A stretch of 57,277 nucleotides of DNA from Nocardia pseudovaccinii NBRC 100343 (GTDB lineage: Bacteria > Actinomycetota > Actinomycetes > Mycobacteriales > Mycobacteriaceae), in assembly GCF_001613225.1 (NCBI RefSeq), contig NZ_BDBY01000069.1:1-57277 (forward strand), given 5' to 3'. A program made the translations under genes and the position numbers. Shown piece after piece: positions 17,062-24,948 of the stretch. The notes below the pieces were generated by a model. The model made no database searches and had not been told where the DNA came from. It saw only the letters and a program-made list of their open reading frames with translations. The stretch's first letter is position 1. Each line of letters opens with the position of its first letter.

Positions 17062-17134
17062 CGACTTTTCGGGGTGCGCCTCACCGCGTTCAAGCTATCG
17101 GCGCGCCCGATCCATATTGCCCGTCTACGTCTGA

Positions 17135-18160
17135 TCAGCCGAGCAGTTCCATTGCCTCGTCGAGCAGCACCGGCAATGCGGGCAGCATCCGTTGGTGCAT
17201 GTCGTTCCACTGGCCGGACTTGCGGCCGCGTTTGATCAGCAAGGCGGTCGCGGCGGACTCTTTGTATTTGGTCAGTGCCTCGAACCACGGCAGGTCTCGC
17301 AGTGCGGCGCCGCGCGCCTCCTGGTAGGCGTCGACCAGTTCCGCCTTGCCGGGCATGCCGGTCGGCTCATCGGATACCGATGCCGGATGCGCGGCATCGT
17401 CGGTGAAAAAGGTCAGCCAGCTGACATCGATCCGAGGGTCCCCGAGAGACCAGATTTCCCAGTCGATGATCGAGGTGATGTGGCCTGCTTCGCACAGTGT
17501 GTTGCCGAGCCGGTAGTCACCGTGGGTGAAGACCGGTGTCATGGCGGCGGGCACGGTGGCGTGCAGGCGGTCCGCGACCTTCTCGTAGCCGGTGCGCAGA
17601 TCGTCCGACACGGTGGTGAAAGCCCTTGTCCAGCGGTCGATCTCAGCGCCGAGGGAAACCACCGGCTCGGTCGCGAGCGCCGTGTGCTCCGGTTCCACTC
17701 GATGCAGATCGGCGAGCATTCCGGCCGCGTCGAAGGCTCGGGTCCGAACCTGGTCGGCGGGCACGGTGCCGCGCGGGACGAGCACCGGTTCGACGCAGGT
17801 GCCGGGCACCAGGTCCATGGCGACGAACGGCGGGACCGTCGGCGGTGCACCCGCATCGTGGAACAGGACCTTCGGCACCCGCACCCCGGGTCGATCCGCC
17901 AGTGCTTCCATGATTCGGGCCTGGCGCAGGACATCTCGGTTGCGGACCGGCGCCAGACCGGGAGGCGCCACCTTCAGCACGACGCGCTCGTATCCTATTG
18001 GGGCATTCGACAATTCGACCACATAGGTCAGGCTTGACGTCCCGCCGGTGAGTGGCTCGACACCCACCACCGTGGCGCCGGGCGTCCAGTTACGGACCGC
18101 GATCGCGCTGCGTGTGGTCAGCTCCCGCACCAACTCCGAACTATTCGCGATAGTGCTCAT
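17135..18160 (-). CDS. APH-family acyl-CoA kinase-like protein, copy 2
   Basis: A 341-residue paralogue of the kinase-like gene at 11513, with LTGGTSSLTYVVEL, VVLKVAPPGLAPVRNRDVLR, the catalytic loop HGDYRLGNT and IIDWEIWSLGDPRID. All catalytic residues of the APH fold are visible. Unlike copy 1 it has no dehydrogenase beside it; it stands alone between pgi and a crotonase/CoA-ligase operon. The ATG at 18160 is chosen because AAGGG lies nine bases upstream. It may phosphorylate a different hydroxyacyl-CoA for the same downstream dehydrogenase; this is inference. Confidence 0.88.
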   Translation of the reverse strand: MSTIANSSELVRELTTRSAIAVRNWTPGATVVGVEPLTGGTSSLTYVVELSNAPIGYERVVLKVAPPGLAPVRNRDVLRQARIMEALADRPGVRVPKVLFHDAGAPPTVPPFVAMDLVPGTCVEPVLVPRGTVPADQVRTRAFDAAGMLADLHRVEPEHTALATEPVVSLGAEIDRWTRAFTTVSDDLRTGYEKVADRLHATVPAAMTPVFTHGDYRLGNTLCEAGHITSIIDWEIWSLGDPRIDVSWLTFFTDDAAHPASVSDEPTGMPGKAELVDAYQEARGAALRDLPWFEALTKYKESAATALLIKRGRKSGQWNDMHQRMLPALPVLLDEAMELLG

Positions 18161-18402
18161 GCTCACTCACCCTTGTCATATCGTCGGTCCGATCGGCGGA
18201 CCGTCTGTGCCTGCTCGCGTTTCAGCACCGCTGCTCACCACATCGTTGATGCGCCGCCATGCAATGCTCTGGGCAAGAAGACGATTCGCGCCATGTGCGG
18301 CGGCGATCGGATTGCAGGTGCCCTCGGAACCGATGCGGGCGGCGACACGATCGGCCGATCGTTTCCGCATCGCTCACTCCGGAACCGCAGCAAACGCTGT
18401 CC

Positions 18403-19167
18403 TCACGCCTCATGCACCCGATCGCCCTGCACACGCAACGCCTTGGCGGTCTGCGCACGCTGCTCTCCGGTGAAGAATCCGTGGTGCCGTTCGCTTTCCA
18501 CCGCTATGTAGTCCGCCAGCTCGGTGCGCTCGGCCAGCAGGAAATTCGCCTTCAAGGTCCGCAGGGCGGCGGGCCTGCGCGCCGCGAGTTCGCGCACCAG
18601 ATCGGCGACCTCGTGGTCGAATTCGTCATCGGGAAACACCCGGGAGACGAATCCGATGGCACGGACCTCGTCCGCGGTCAGCTTGCGCGGCAGGAAACAC
18701 AGGTCCCGCGCCGACGCCGCACCGAGTGCCCGCGACAATGTCCACGGCAGGCCGAGTTCACCGGAAACACCGGCCTGCAGGAACGCCGTCGCGAATCGGG
18801 CACCGGCGGCGGCGACGCGCAGGTCGCACGCCGCGGCCCAGGCGAATCCCGGGCCCGCGCAGGCTCCGTTCACCGCGGCGAGAGTCAACTGCGGCATCTC
18901 GTGCAGCAGGGTCGCCGACTGATACACCTCGAGCGGCGGCAGCGCGGCCGACCCGCCCGCCCCGGCGCGGTTCAGATCCGCACCGGGACAGAACGTCGCG
19001 CCGTTTCCGGTCAGCACCACCACGGCGAGTGCATCGTCGCGGCTCAATTCGGTCAGCACGGAATGCATCTCGACGAGAAGCTCTGGAATCACCGTGTTGC
19101 GCGCGTCCGGCCGATCGAAGCGCACCCGCGCGGCGGGCCCCTCGATCGTGACGTCGAGGGTGCTCAC
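18403..19167 (-). CDS. crotonase-fold protein (enoyl-CoA hydratase/isomerase family)
   Basis: A 254-residue crotonase-superfamily protein with the oxyanion-hole segments ATFCPGADL and NGACAGPGFAWAAACDLR. By hand alignment both Glu residues of classical hydratases are replaced: the GGGCE position reads GPGFA, and the QPE position reads TAF. The chemistry may be isomerisation, hydrolysis or another crotonase reaction. The GTG start at 19167 overlaps the CoA ligase stop by four bases (GTGA). It is the last gene of a three-gene operon. Confidence 0.85.
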   Translation of the reverse strand: MSTLDVTIEGPAARVRFDRPDARNTVIPELLVEMHSVLTELSRDDALAVVVLTGNGATFCPGADLNRAGAGGSAALPPLEVYQSATLLHEMPQLTLAAVNGACAGPGFAWAAACDLRVAAAGARFATAFLQAGVSGELGLPWTLSRALGAASARDLCFLPRKLTADEVRAIGFVSRVFPDDEFDHEVADLVRELAARRPAALRTLKANFLLAERTELADYIAVESERHHGFFTGEQRAQTAKALRVQGDRVHEA

Positions 19168-20675
19168 CCTGCGGTCGGCTGACGATCGGCCGTCAGCGCC
19201 GCGACGATATCCCGGCGCACCAGCTTGCCGGTCGCGGTGCGCGGCAGTTCCGGCCAGTAGGTGATGCGATCGGGAGTCTTGGAGCCGCGCAATGTCTTTC
19301 GCACCTCCGCGCGCAGTTGTTCGGCATCGACGTCCACCCCGCCGCGAGGAACGACGACGGCCTCGATCCGCTGCCCCCACTCCTCGTCGACCACACCGAC
19401 GACGACCGCGTCGAGCACATCCGGGTGCCGCAGCAGGACGTCCTCGATCTCGGCGGGCGCGATATTCTCCGCGCCGCGGATGATGGTGTCGTCGACCCGG
19501 CCCTCGATGTAGAGATAGCCGTCGGCATCCACGCGGCCGTGGTCACGGGTGTCGAAGAAACCCCGTTCGTCGACCGAGGCACCGTGCCCGGCGTATTCAC
19601 CGGAGACCTGTTCGCCGCGCACCCAGATCTGGCCCGGCTCCCCTGCCGCGGCGAGACCACCGGATTCGGCACGCACCTCGAGCTCGATACCGGGCACCGG
19701 CCGACCGGCCGAGCCGATGCGAGCGCGCACCGCGGGATCCTCGCTGGCGACGGCCGCGCGATGCTCCTCGGGCCCGAGCACCGAGATCGTGGACGAGGTC
19801 TCGGTCAACCCGTAGGCATTGACGAAATCGACATGCGGCCACTCCCGCAGCGCGGTCTCGATCACCCGCACCGGCATCTTGGCGCCGCCGTAGGCGAGTG
19901 AACGCAATGACGGGACCGAGCGGTCGAGCCCGTCGCCGTCGATGATGCGGGCGAGCATGGTCGGAACGACCATCGCATTCGAAATCCGCTGCTCGCGTAC
20001 CAGTTCGAGCCACTGCTGCGGTGTGAACTGTTCGAGAGTGAGCACCCGACGCCCGGCATAGAGGTTCGTCAAAACGTTGGATACGGCCGCGATGTGGTAC
20101 GGCGGCACGCTCATCAGCGCGGCCTCGTCGGCGTCGGCACCCGCGAATTCCACTGTGCCGAGCACATACGACACCAAGTTGTGGTGCCGCAGGACCACAC
20201 CCTTCGGCGCGGAGGTCGTGCCGCTGGTGTAGATCAACACCGCGGGCGCTTCGGGCGCGGCCGGAATCTCGTCACCGTCGTCGACACCGGCATCCGCCGC
20301 GGTGGCCAACCACTCTTGCGAGCTCCGCACCGACAGTCCCGCCCGGCGCAATGCCTCGGCCTGTTCGGGATCGGCGATACCGAGTGCGCGTGGATGATTC
20401 GCCAATAACGCGTCCAGTTGCTCCGCGCCGAGGCGGTAGTTCACCGGTACCAGCGGCACACCCGCCTGGGCCGCCGCGAACAGCGCGACCGGGAAGGCCG
20501 GACCGTTGACGGCGAGGTACACGATCGCGTCGGCTCCGGCCGCACGGATCACCCGCGCACCACCGGCGGCCAACTCGCGCAGCCGCACCGGCGTCAGTCC
20601 ATCGGCCGTCCGCCCGACCACGATTCGGTCGCCGAAACCGTCGGCGGCCATATCCAACAGCATCGCTACGTTCAT
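19164..20675 (-). CDS. AMP-forming CoA ligase
   Basis: A 503-residue ANL-superfamily ligase. It has IYTSGTTSAPKG (P-loop), NAYGLTETSSTISVLG, the hinge YLYIEGRVDDTIIRGAENI and the C-terminal TATGKLVRR with the catalytic Lys. It is a different branch from the FadD pair at 4349 and 30161, and closely related to the ligase at 41860-43335. The ATG at 20675 is 10 bases after the stop of a small unknown protein whose relative also sits beside that second ligase. The substrate acid is unknown. Confidence 0.93.
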   Translation of the reverse strand: MNVAMLLDMAADGFGDRIVVGRTADGLTPVRLRELAAGGARVIRAAGADAIVYLAVNGPAFPVALFAAAQAGVPLVPVNYRLGAEQLDALLANHPRALGIADPEQAEALRRAGLSVRSSQEWLATAADAGVDDGDEIPAAPEAPAVLIYTSGTTSAPKGVVLRHHNLVSYVLGTVEFAGADADEAALMSVPPYHIAAVSNVLTNLYAGRRVLTLEQFTPQQWLELVREQRISNAMVVPTMLARIIDGDGLDRSVPSLRSLAYGGAKMPVRVIETALREWPHVDFVNAYGLTETSSTISVLGPEEHRAAVASEDPAVRARIGSAGRPVPGIELEVRAESGGLAAAGEPGQIWVRGEQVSGEYAGHGASVDERGFFDTRDHGRVDADGYLYIEGRVDDTIIRGAENIAPAEIEDVLLRHPDVLDAVVVGVVDEEWGQRIEAVVVPRGGVDVDAEQLRAEVRKTLRGSKTPDRITYWPELPRTATGKLVRRDIVAALTADRQPTAG

Positions 20676-20685
20676 CGATGCGCTC

Positions 20686-20997
20686 TCAGTCCGAGGCCGG
20701 AAGCGGCTTGGCGTTCTTGAGCGGCAACGCGACACCGTTCACCGCCAGCGTGCCCTGCCCCGCCTTGGTGCAGAGCAGTTCCACACCGAGTTCCTCATCG
20801 GCGTAGCGCTTGCCGAGCTGCGAACCACCGAGCTGTTCGGGATCGGCGGTGCCGACGGGAACGCCGCCGGGACCCTTCGGATCGACCATCGCCGCCCCGC
20901 CACAGGTGATCTCCAGATCGGCCTGCGGAGCGCGTACGACAATGACCGTCGTCGTGTCGACCGTGCTGGCGAGCGTCTGCCCCACGCGTGGCTTCAT
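20686..20997 (-). CDS. small conserved protein of unknown function, copy 1 (CoA-ligase partner)
   Basis: A 103-residue protein with no family I can name. It is homologous to the protein at 41538-41846. Shared features are a beta-rich N-terminus (VIVVRAP / LIVVKVP), an ITCGG/LTIGG turn, GKRY, VELLCTK-G-G, an NG turn and the identical C-terminal PLPASD. It has no signal peptide or membrane segment. It opens the operon and is followed by the CoA ligase. It may be an accessory protein of the ligase or of the acyl-CoA that the ligase forms. A strong GGAGGAAG precedes the ATG. Confidence 0.85.
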   Translation of the reverse strand: MKPRVGQTLASTVDTTTVIVVRAPQADLEITCGGAAMVDPKGPGGVPVGTADPEQLGGSQLGKRYADEELGVELLCTKAGQGTLAVNGVALPLKNAKPLPASD

Positions 20998-21077
20998 CGC
21001 AACTTCCTCCGTGGATCTCGTCGTGCCATCTCGCCCCGACCGCCGTCACGAACACATCCGGACGACCGGGGCCAGAG

Positions 21078-21094
21078 AAGAGTATACGACTTAT
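21078..21094. promoter_or_regulatory. putative operator, AAGAGTRTACT family (site 5)
   Basis: AAGAGTATACGACTTAT, 81 bases upstream of the small-protein gene and about 190 bases upstream of the divergent crotonase gene at 21285. Confidence 0.55.
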
Positions 21095-21202
21095 CTAGAA
21101 TCTGCAGCAGCCCAAGGCTCGGGCCGCGCGGCACTATTGCTTGTCTACCACATATTAAGTGGTTCGAATCGGACCACGACCAGGACAGAGTCGAATGTCG
21201 CC

Positions 21203-21223
21203 AGTGGAACAATTTGTTACACT
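21203..21223. promoter_or_regulatory. 21-bp near-perfect palindrome
   Basis: Arms AGTGGAACAA and TTGTTACACT around a central T pair at 9 of 10 positions. It lies 62 bases before the crotonase start at 21285. Size and symmetry fit a TetR-type operator of a regulator other than the one reading the AAGAGT sites. Confidence 0.5.
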
Positions 21224-21284
21224 CTAATCCGGCCACTCTCCGGAGGGCCGCATTCAGCCGACCCACGAACATCGGAGTTTCCGG

Positions 21285-22058
21285 ATGGAGCTGAAAACCG
21301 TCCTGTTCGACGTGACCGACCACGTCGCGACGATCACCCTGAACCGACCGGAAGCCATGAACAGCTTCAACCAGGAGATGCTCGAGGACTTCGACCGCAT
21401 CTGGCAGCGCGTGAAATTCGATGACGATATCCGTGTCGTCGTGCTGCGCGGTGCGGGCGACCGGGCGTTCTGCACCGGCATGGACGTCAAACAGGGCTTC
21501 GACCGGCAGTCCAACGTCTGGTCGCAGACCGATCCCGGCGAGAAGTTGTCGCCGAAGCTCAACCAGGTGTGGAAACCGCTGGTCTGCGCGGTGCACGGAA
21601 TGGCGGCCGGTGGCGCGTTCTACTGGCTGAACGAGGCCGACATCATCATCTGCGCGCAGGACGCGACCTTCTTCGACCCGCACGTCAGCTATGGGCTGAC
21701 CGCCGCGCTGGAACCGATCGGGCTCGCGCGCCGCATTCCGCTGGGTGAGACATTGCGCATCGCGCTGCTCGGCCTGGACGAGCGTCTGTCCCCCGAGCGC
21801 GCCATGCAGATCGGCCTGGTCAGCGAGATTCTGCCGCGCGATCAGCTCTGGGATCGCGCCGACGAGATCGCCCGCATCATCGCCGCCAAGCCGCCGGCCG
21901 CGATCCAGGGCACGGTCCGTGCGATCTGGGAATCGCTCGATGCCACCCGCACCCAGGCACTGCGCACCGGCCTGTCCTACACCCATATCGGCAACCCCAT
22001 CGGCAAAGCCGAAGTCGACCGTGCCGCGGTGCCCCGCAGCAAATGGACGCTGCGCTGA
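21285..22058 (+). CDS. crotonase-fold protein (enoyl-CoA hydratase/isomerase family)
   Basis: A 257-residue crotonase-superfamily protein: VATITLNRPEAMNSF at the N-terminus, RAFCTGMDVKQGF and HGMAAGGAFYWLNEADIII forming the oxyanion hole. By hand alignment the two classical catalytic Glu positions read Tyr (GGAFY) and His (FDPHVSYG). It is therefore probably not a standard hydratase. GGAG precedes the ATG. It is the first gene of a two-gene operon with the LLM oxidoreductase and is divergent from the small-protein/ligase operon. Confidence 0.88.
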   Translation: MELKTVLFDVTDHVATITLNRPEAMNSFNQEMLEDFDRIWQRVKFDDDIRVVVLRGAGDRAFCTGMDVKQGFDRQSNVWSQTDPGEKLSPKLNQVWKPLVCAVHGMAAGGAFYWLNEADIIICAQDATFFDPHVSYGLTAALEPIGLARRIPLGETLRIALLGLDERLSPERAMQIGLVSEILPRDQLWDRADEIARIIAAKPPAAIQGTVRAIWESLDATRTQALRTGLSYTHIGNPIGKAEVDRAAVPRSKWTLR

Positions 22059-22100
22059 CGCGCATCCACCTCCGATCAGACTGTCCAAGAGGAGAATTCG

Positions 22101-23093
22101 ATGAAGTTCGGTATGCCGTGGCCCGGCCGCGACGTCGGGAGGGAGGCCGAGCAGGCCGGTGTGGAAGCCTTCTGCACCGGTGACTTCGTCGACCACGACG
22201 CCTACCTCACCGTCGCCGAGATCGTCGCGAATACCGAACGCGCACTGGTCGGTCCGGCCATCGCCTACGCCTTCGCCCGCACCCCGTACGCGCACGCCAC
22301 CGCCATGCGGCAGCTGCACGCGCAGGCACCCGGTCGACTGTTCCTCGGCCTCGGCACCGCCGCCTTCCGGATCAACCGCGACTGGTTCGGCGTCCCCGCC
22401 GATCGCCCGGTCGACCGAATCGCCGAGACCATCGATGTGGTCCGCGCCTGGCTGCACGCGGAAAACGGCGAGAAGATCCAGTACTCCGGTGAGTTCTATT
22501 CGATAGCCGCCGATGTCCGGGCCCCGGTGCTCGGCCGCCTCGATATCCCGGTACTGCTCGCGGGATTCAACAGCCGGATGGCCGCCACCGCGGGCCGGGT
22601 CGGCGACGGCGTGATCGGCCACGGCCTGTTCACCCGCACCTGGTGGAACGACATCGTGCGCCCGGCGGTCGACCGCGGGGCGGCGGGTAGCGGTCGGCGC
22701 CCGCTCGAACACGGCTGGATCATCACCGCCATCGACGACAACGCACCGGAACGCGCCATCGCCGACGCCCGCCGCATGATCGCCTTCTACCTCACCGTCA
22801 AGACCTACGACCCCTATGTCGCCCATCACGGTTGGGAAAGCCCTGTCGCGCAACTGCGCTCGGCATTCCGCGCGGGCGATACCGACGGCATGGTCAAGGC
22901 GGTCACCGACGAAATGCTCGCCGAGATCGCGCTCTGCGGGACCACTGCCGACGCCCGTGCGGCCCTCGCGCGCCGCGCCGACGCCCTGCCCCGCGATGTC
23001 GGCTATTTCGCCCCGCCCTCGTATCTGGTGAGTCCCAAACGTCGTGCGGCATATGCCCATTCCAGCCTCGCCCTGATCGGCACCACACCCTGA
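22101..23093 (+). CDS. LLM-class (F420-type) flavin-dependent oxidoreductase
   Basis: A 330-residue luciferase-like monooxygenase-family protein. It has MKFGMPWPGRDVGREAEQAG, the strand LFLGLGTAAFRINRDWFG, and a TIM-barrel pattern continuing to IPVLLAGFNSRMAATAGRVGDG. In actinobacteria such proteins use F420 or FMN and carry out hydride transfer or oxygenation on many substrates. Start AGGAG-ATG at 22101, 42 bases after the crotonase stop. A strong hairpin follows directly. The role in acyl-CoA metabolism is inferred only from context. Confidence 0.88.
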   Translation: MKFGMPWPGRDVGREAEQAGVEAFCTGDFVDHDAYLTVAEIVANTERALVGPAIAYAFARTPYAHATAMRQLHAQAPGRLFLGLGTAAFRINRDWFGVPADRPVDRIAETIDVVRAWLHAENGEKIQYSGEFYSIAADVRAPVLGRLDIPVLLAGFNSRMAATAGRVGDGVIGHGLFTRTWWNDIVRPAVDRGAAGSGRRPLEHGWIITAIDDNAPERAIADARRMIAFYLTVKTYDPYVAHHGWESPVAQLRSAFRAGDTDGMVKAVTDEMLAEIALCGTTADARAALARRADALPRDVGYFAPPSYLVSPKRRAAYAHSSLALIGTTP

Positions 23094-23098
23094 GCAAA

Positions 23099-23124
23099 GG
23101 CGGCCGCGCTCGCGCGCGGCCGCC
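23099..23124. terminator. bidirectional hairpin terminator
   Basis: GGCGGCCGCGC (23099-23109) and GCGCGGCCGCC (23114-23124) form a perfect 11-bp GC stem with a 4-base loop. It sits between the converging LLM and MFS genes. Confidence 0.75.
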
Positions 23125-23134
23125 CTCGACTCGA

Positions 23135-24649
23135 TCAGTGCGTCAATACCGGAGCCTGCGCATCCTGCGCGACAGGTGCGGGCAGTTGCTCGATCTTGCG
23201 GGGCAGCAGCACGGCGAGCAGCGCGCCGATGGCACAGGCCACCGCGCCGATCAGGAACGCGACCTGGAATCCCCTATCCGTGTAGAGCACCGCGCCATGG
23301 GTCATTTCGAGCGGGATCGGCGCGATATACGAATTGTTCAGCACGGTGAACGCGAGCACCGGCAAGACCGCCGCGACGACACTCTGCGCGGCACCCGCGA
23401 TACTCGCCGTGCTGGCTTGCAACTGCGGCGGAACCGCCTCGATCAACAGATTCGGAACCGATGCGTAGCCCAGCCCCATACCGGTGCCCGCCATACCAGC
23501 GAACACGAGCAGCAGCACCTTGTCGTCATGCTTGACCGCGATGAGCACGAAAGCGAGCGCGAACAGCAGCAGGCCGACGATCATCAGCAACCGCGGCCGA
23601 ACCTTGCGGCCGACCAGAATACCGACCACCACTCCGCCGACCACGACCATGCCGCCGATCGGCGCCTGGAAGATCGCGAATCCCTTTGCGCTGACACCGA
23701 ATCCGTAGCCCAGTCCGACGGCGGCGGGCGTCATCACCATCATCGGAAGCAGAATGGTGATGAGCGCACTGCAGCCGTAGCACATGGCGGAACCGATGGA
23801 GATCAGCAGTACCGGCCGCCTGCGCAGCACATCCAGATCGAGCAGCGGGTCACGCACAATCCCGGCCGATACCAACCAGCCCACCACCAGCACAACACCG
23901 CCGACGAGGTAGGCGAGCGTCGAACCGGTCGTCCAGCCCCAGGAGGGACCGAAGCTGAGTGCGACGAGTATGCCCGCGATGCCGGAACCGAGCAGCAGCG
24001 CACCGGCGAAGTCGATCCCCGACCGTACCCGCACGGTGGATTCGTCGGTGGTGAGGGCGACCAGGGTGCCGAACACCGCGAGCCCGATCACGAACAACCA
24101 GAAGATGCTGCGGAAACCATAGTCGTCGAGCAGCCAGCCGGTGATGAACGGCGCCGGTATCGCGATAAGTCCCAAACCACTGGTGGTAACACTGACCGCG
24201 AGCGCGACCGTCTTCTTCGGGAACACGTCCCGGATCAGCGAGTAGGCCAGGAAGACACACGGCGTGAGCACCCCCATCAACGCCCGGCCGGTGATCAGCA
24301 TCGCGTAGCTGGTGGCGACCGCGGAGAGCAGCGAGCCGAGCACCGAGACGGCGACACAGGCCAGCAATACTTTCCGCTTGCCGTACATATCGGCCAGCTT
24401 GCCCAGCAGTGGACCTGTCACGGCCCCGACCAGCAGGAATGCCGTCAGCAGCCAGGCGCCCTGGGTCGTCTGGAAATGCACGGAGATTTCCGGCGCCGCC
24501 ATCGCGACCATCATGTAGCTGAGGGTGAGTATCTCGAGCGTCAGCACGATCGAGGCCAGGGAAAGCACCAGCCGCGGCGTCCATGTCTGTGCAGCATCCG
24601 GCGTCGGTGCGACATCGGGCGATTCGTCGAATTGCATTGCAGGGCTCAT
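23135..24649 (-). CDS. MFS transporter, copy 1
   Basis: A 504-residue integral membrane protein with about 14 hydrophobic segments. The MFS signature loop GKLADMYGKRKVL lies between helices 2 and 3, and the motif-C-like SGLGLIAIPAPFITGWLL in helix 5, as in drug/proton antiporters of the DHA2 type. It may import or export the substrate of the surrounding pathways or their intermediates. The ATG at 24649 follows AAAGGA. It is divergent from the aldehyde dehydrogenase gene, sharing a spacer with two operator-like sites. A related carrier is at 55435. Confidence 0.92.
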   Translation of the reverse strand: MSPAMQFDESPDVAPTPDAAQTWTPRLVLSLASIVLTLEILTLSYMMVAMAAPEISVHFQTTQGAWLLTAFLLVGAVTGPLLGKLADMYGKRKVLLACVAVSVLGSLLSAVATSYAMLITGRALMGVLTPCVFLAYSLIRDVFPKKTVALAVSVTTSGLGLIAIPAPFITGWLLDDYGFRSIFWLFVIGLAVFGTLVALTTDESTVRVRSGIDFAGALLLGSGIAGILVALSFGPSWGWTTGSTLAYLVGGVVLVVGWLVSAGIVRDPLLDLDVLRRRPVLLISIGSAMCYGCSALITILLPMMVMTPAAVGLGYGFGVSAKGFAIFQAPIGGMVVVGGVVVGILVGRKVRPRLLMIVGLLLFALAFVLIAVKHDDKVLLLVFAGMAGTGMGLGYASVPNLLIEAVPPQLQASTASIAGAAQSVVAAVLPVLAFTVLNNSYIAPIPLEMTHGAVLYTDRGFQVAFLIGAVACAIGALLAVLLPRKIEQLPAPVAQDAQAPVLTH

Positions 24650-24810
24650 CGATCGAGTCCTTTCGGGGGCTGCCACGGAGCTCTCGTTTCCGACTCGCAC
24701 CGAGCAATCGAGCCGTGGCTTTGGTTTGGTGATCGCATTCGCCCTGCTCGGAGTGGGGCGAAGACGTACGCGACAGCACACCCCCTGTGGGGCGGGTCAC
24801 ACAATCGACC

Positions 24811-24827
24811 TTTCCACTCAGCGGCAA
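24811..24827. promoter_or_regulatory. putative IclR operator, variant copy
   Basis: TTTCCACTCAGCGGCAA matches the perfect palindrome at 28315-28331 in 15 of 17 positions. It lies in the divergent MFS/aldehyde dehydrogenase spacer. Confidence 0.5.
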
Positions 24828-24853
24828 TTGGACAAACGACTCAGCCAGTTCGG

Positions 24854-24870
24854 CTATTCAGTACACTTTT
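24854..24870. promoter_or_regulatory. putative operator, AAGAGTRTACT family (site 6)
   Basis: On the minus strand AAAAGTGTACTGAATAG; it agrees best with the site at the TetR promoter. It is 27 bases from the IclR-like site, so this spacer may integrate two regulators. Confidence 0.5.
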
Positions 24871-24948
24871 AAGGCGCGGTGTGCGGGCAGCGCCGCAGGT
24901 GAGCCTGCCCAGACGACCGACGCAGACCCGGCAATCAGGAGACCGAAC

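Noticed and set aside
21160..21180. tRNA-like TPsiC sequence GGTTCGAATC
   Set aside because: No acceptor stem, D-arm or anticodon arm can be drawn around it; the local pairing GTGG/CCAC is only a small hairpin.
20994..23060. A 688-residue antisense open frame across the crotonase and LLM genes
   Set aside because: Shadow of two well-supported genes; no motif and improbable composition.
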